Source: an uncultured Oscillospiraceae bacterium
GTDB taxonomy: Bacteria; Bacillota; Clostridia; Oscillospirales; Ruminococcaceae
Assembly: GCA_934481385.1 (NCBI GenBank)
Contig: CAKSPD010000031.1
Span: forward strand, 1 to 5,969
Reading direction: 5' to 3'
DNA: 5,969 bases
Made by a program: the position numbers and the translations under genes. Numbering within the stretch: position 1 is the stretch's first letter; each line of letters starts with the position of its first letter. Shown piece by piece: positions 5,443 to 5,969 of the stretch. Below the pieces are notes generated by a model. The model saw only the letters and a program-made list of their open reading frames with translations. It did not search any database and had not been told where the DNA came from.

Positions 5443-5969
5443 TTAATATTCCTGTGATACCATATCACCGTATACAGTATGAACATTTCCGTTTGAGTCT
5501 GTGTATACAAGATATGCTCTTACATACCAGGTTTCTCCGGATTTTACATTTCCCTTAGTCCATGTATATCTTACAGCTTTTTTATCTGATGACATTCCAC
5601 GGACAAACATTGCATTTTTATCAGTAAATTCACCTGAATTTGCAACTTCCGATTTATTTGTAGCAATTATTCCCGCTTTGTTAATTTTACAACCTTCAGG
5701 AACAGTACTCATAGATACAAATGAAAGTTTGCCTTTTTCTTTATCAATTTCTATTCTGTTGCTTCCGACAATACTTGTTGTACCTTTTGCATCTACTTTT
5801 GTTTCAGTTTCAACATATACTGCCTTAATAGTCAAATCTTCTGATACATAGAATACATACTTTTCATTGTAGCTCAAGATATTTCCTTTTGAATCTTCCC
5901 AGTGACTGAATTTCATTCCTGTTTTAGCTTCATTTGGAGTTGCTGTAACTATATCATTCTGATTATAAG
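5443..5969 (-). CDS. Secreted or surface protein, C-terminal part, with a divergent InlB B-type repeat (runs off the right edge)
   Basis: The frame is open from the right edge to the TAA at 5443-5445, 174 visible residues. There is an ATG at 5916, but it has no properly spaced ribosome site and lies inside a domain, so the real start is outside the window. Visible residues 5-52 (VTATPNEAKTG, KFSHWEDSKGN, SYNEKYVFYVSEDLTIKAVY) fit the divergent InlB B-repeat (Flg_new_2) pattern: Gly, aromatic, Trp, a turn with Gly, a second aromatic strand, then a closing T-I-K-A-V-Y strand. This domain is common in extracellular proteins of gut Firmicutes. Residues from about 70 to the end (RIEIDKEKGKLSFV, GCKINKAGIIAT, TWYVRAYLVYTDSNGNVHTV) look like an all-beta, Fn3-like terminal domain that I cannot name. 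No LPXTG sorting signal, dockerin or membrane anchor is present at this C-terminus. Its function is unknown. Confidence 0.82.
   Translation of the reverse strand, partial: YNQNDIVTATPNEAKTGMKFSHWEDSKGNILSYNEKYVFYVSEDLTIKAVYVETETKVDAKGTTSIVGSNRIEIDKEKGKLSFVSMSTVPEGCKINKAGIIATNKSEVANSGEFTDKNAMFVRGMSSDKKAVRYTWTKGNVKSGETWYVRAYLVYTDSNGNVHTVYGDMVSQEY

Noticed and set aside
5501..5851. Plus-strand ORF of 116 codons
   Set aside because: It is antisense to the clearly conserved beta-rich secreted protein and has no promoter or family match.
5443..5916. The right-hand gene as a complete 157-residue protein starting at 5916
   Set aside because: The frame is open to the window edge, the ATG cuts into the InlB-type repeat, and the AGGA before it is directly adjacent with no spacing.

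Overview
The window is AT-rich, has strong AGGAGG-type ribosome binding sites, U-tailed hairpin terminators and a near-perfect TTGACA/TATAAT promoter. It carries secreted proteins with GLUG and divergent InlB B-type repeats. This suggests a low-GC gut Clostridia member, most likely a Ruminococcus-type Oscillospiraceae; the genus is inferred from style, not proven. All supported genes lie on the minus strand, so transcription runs from right to left.

Layout in the order of transcription. At the right edge (5443-5969) is the C-terminal end of a large secreted or surface protein, closed by an intrinsic terminator (5402-5434). Next is a compact regulatory region (5324-5393) with a 21-bp palindrome that matches the MET-box of streptococcal methionine regulators, an extra half-site, and a sigma-A promoter whose spacer holds a second inverted repeat. 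This drives metE (5287-3014, cobalamin-independent methionine synthase), metF (3027-2158, methylenetetrahydrofolate reductase, overlapping metE by 14 bp) and a LysR-family regulator gene (2115-1192), ended by an intrinsic terminator (1141-1173). At the left, a separate promoter (983-1011) drives a secreted GLUG-repeat protein that leaves the window at base 1. Because this last gene has no stop inside the window, a search for closed ORFs misses it.

How the genes work together: MetF makes 5-methyl-tetrahydrofolate and MetE passes that methyl group to homocysteine to make methionine. The LysR protein encoded at the end of the operon is the natural candidate to bind the MET-box and control its own operon. 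The metE leader is only about 30 nt, so there is no room for the S-box or T-box leaders that often control methionine genes in Firmicutes. The most interesting part of the window is this protein-based switch. The two flanking secreted-protein genes are separate transcription units with no visible link to methionine.
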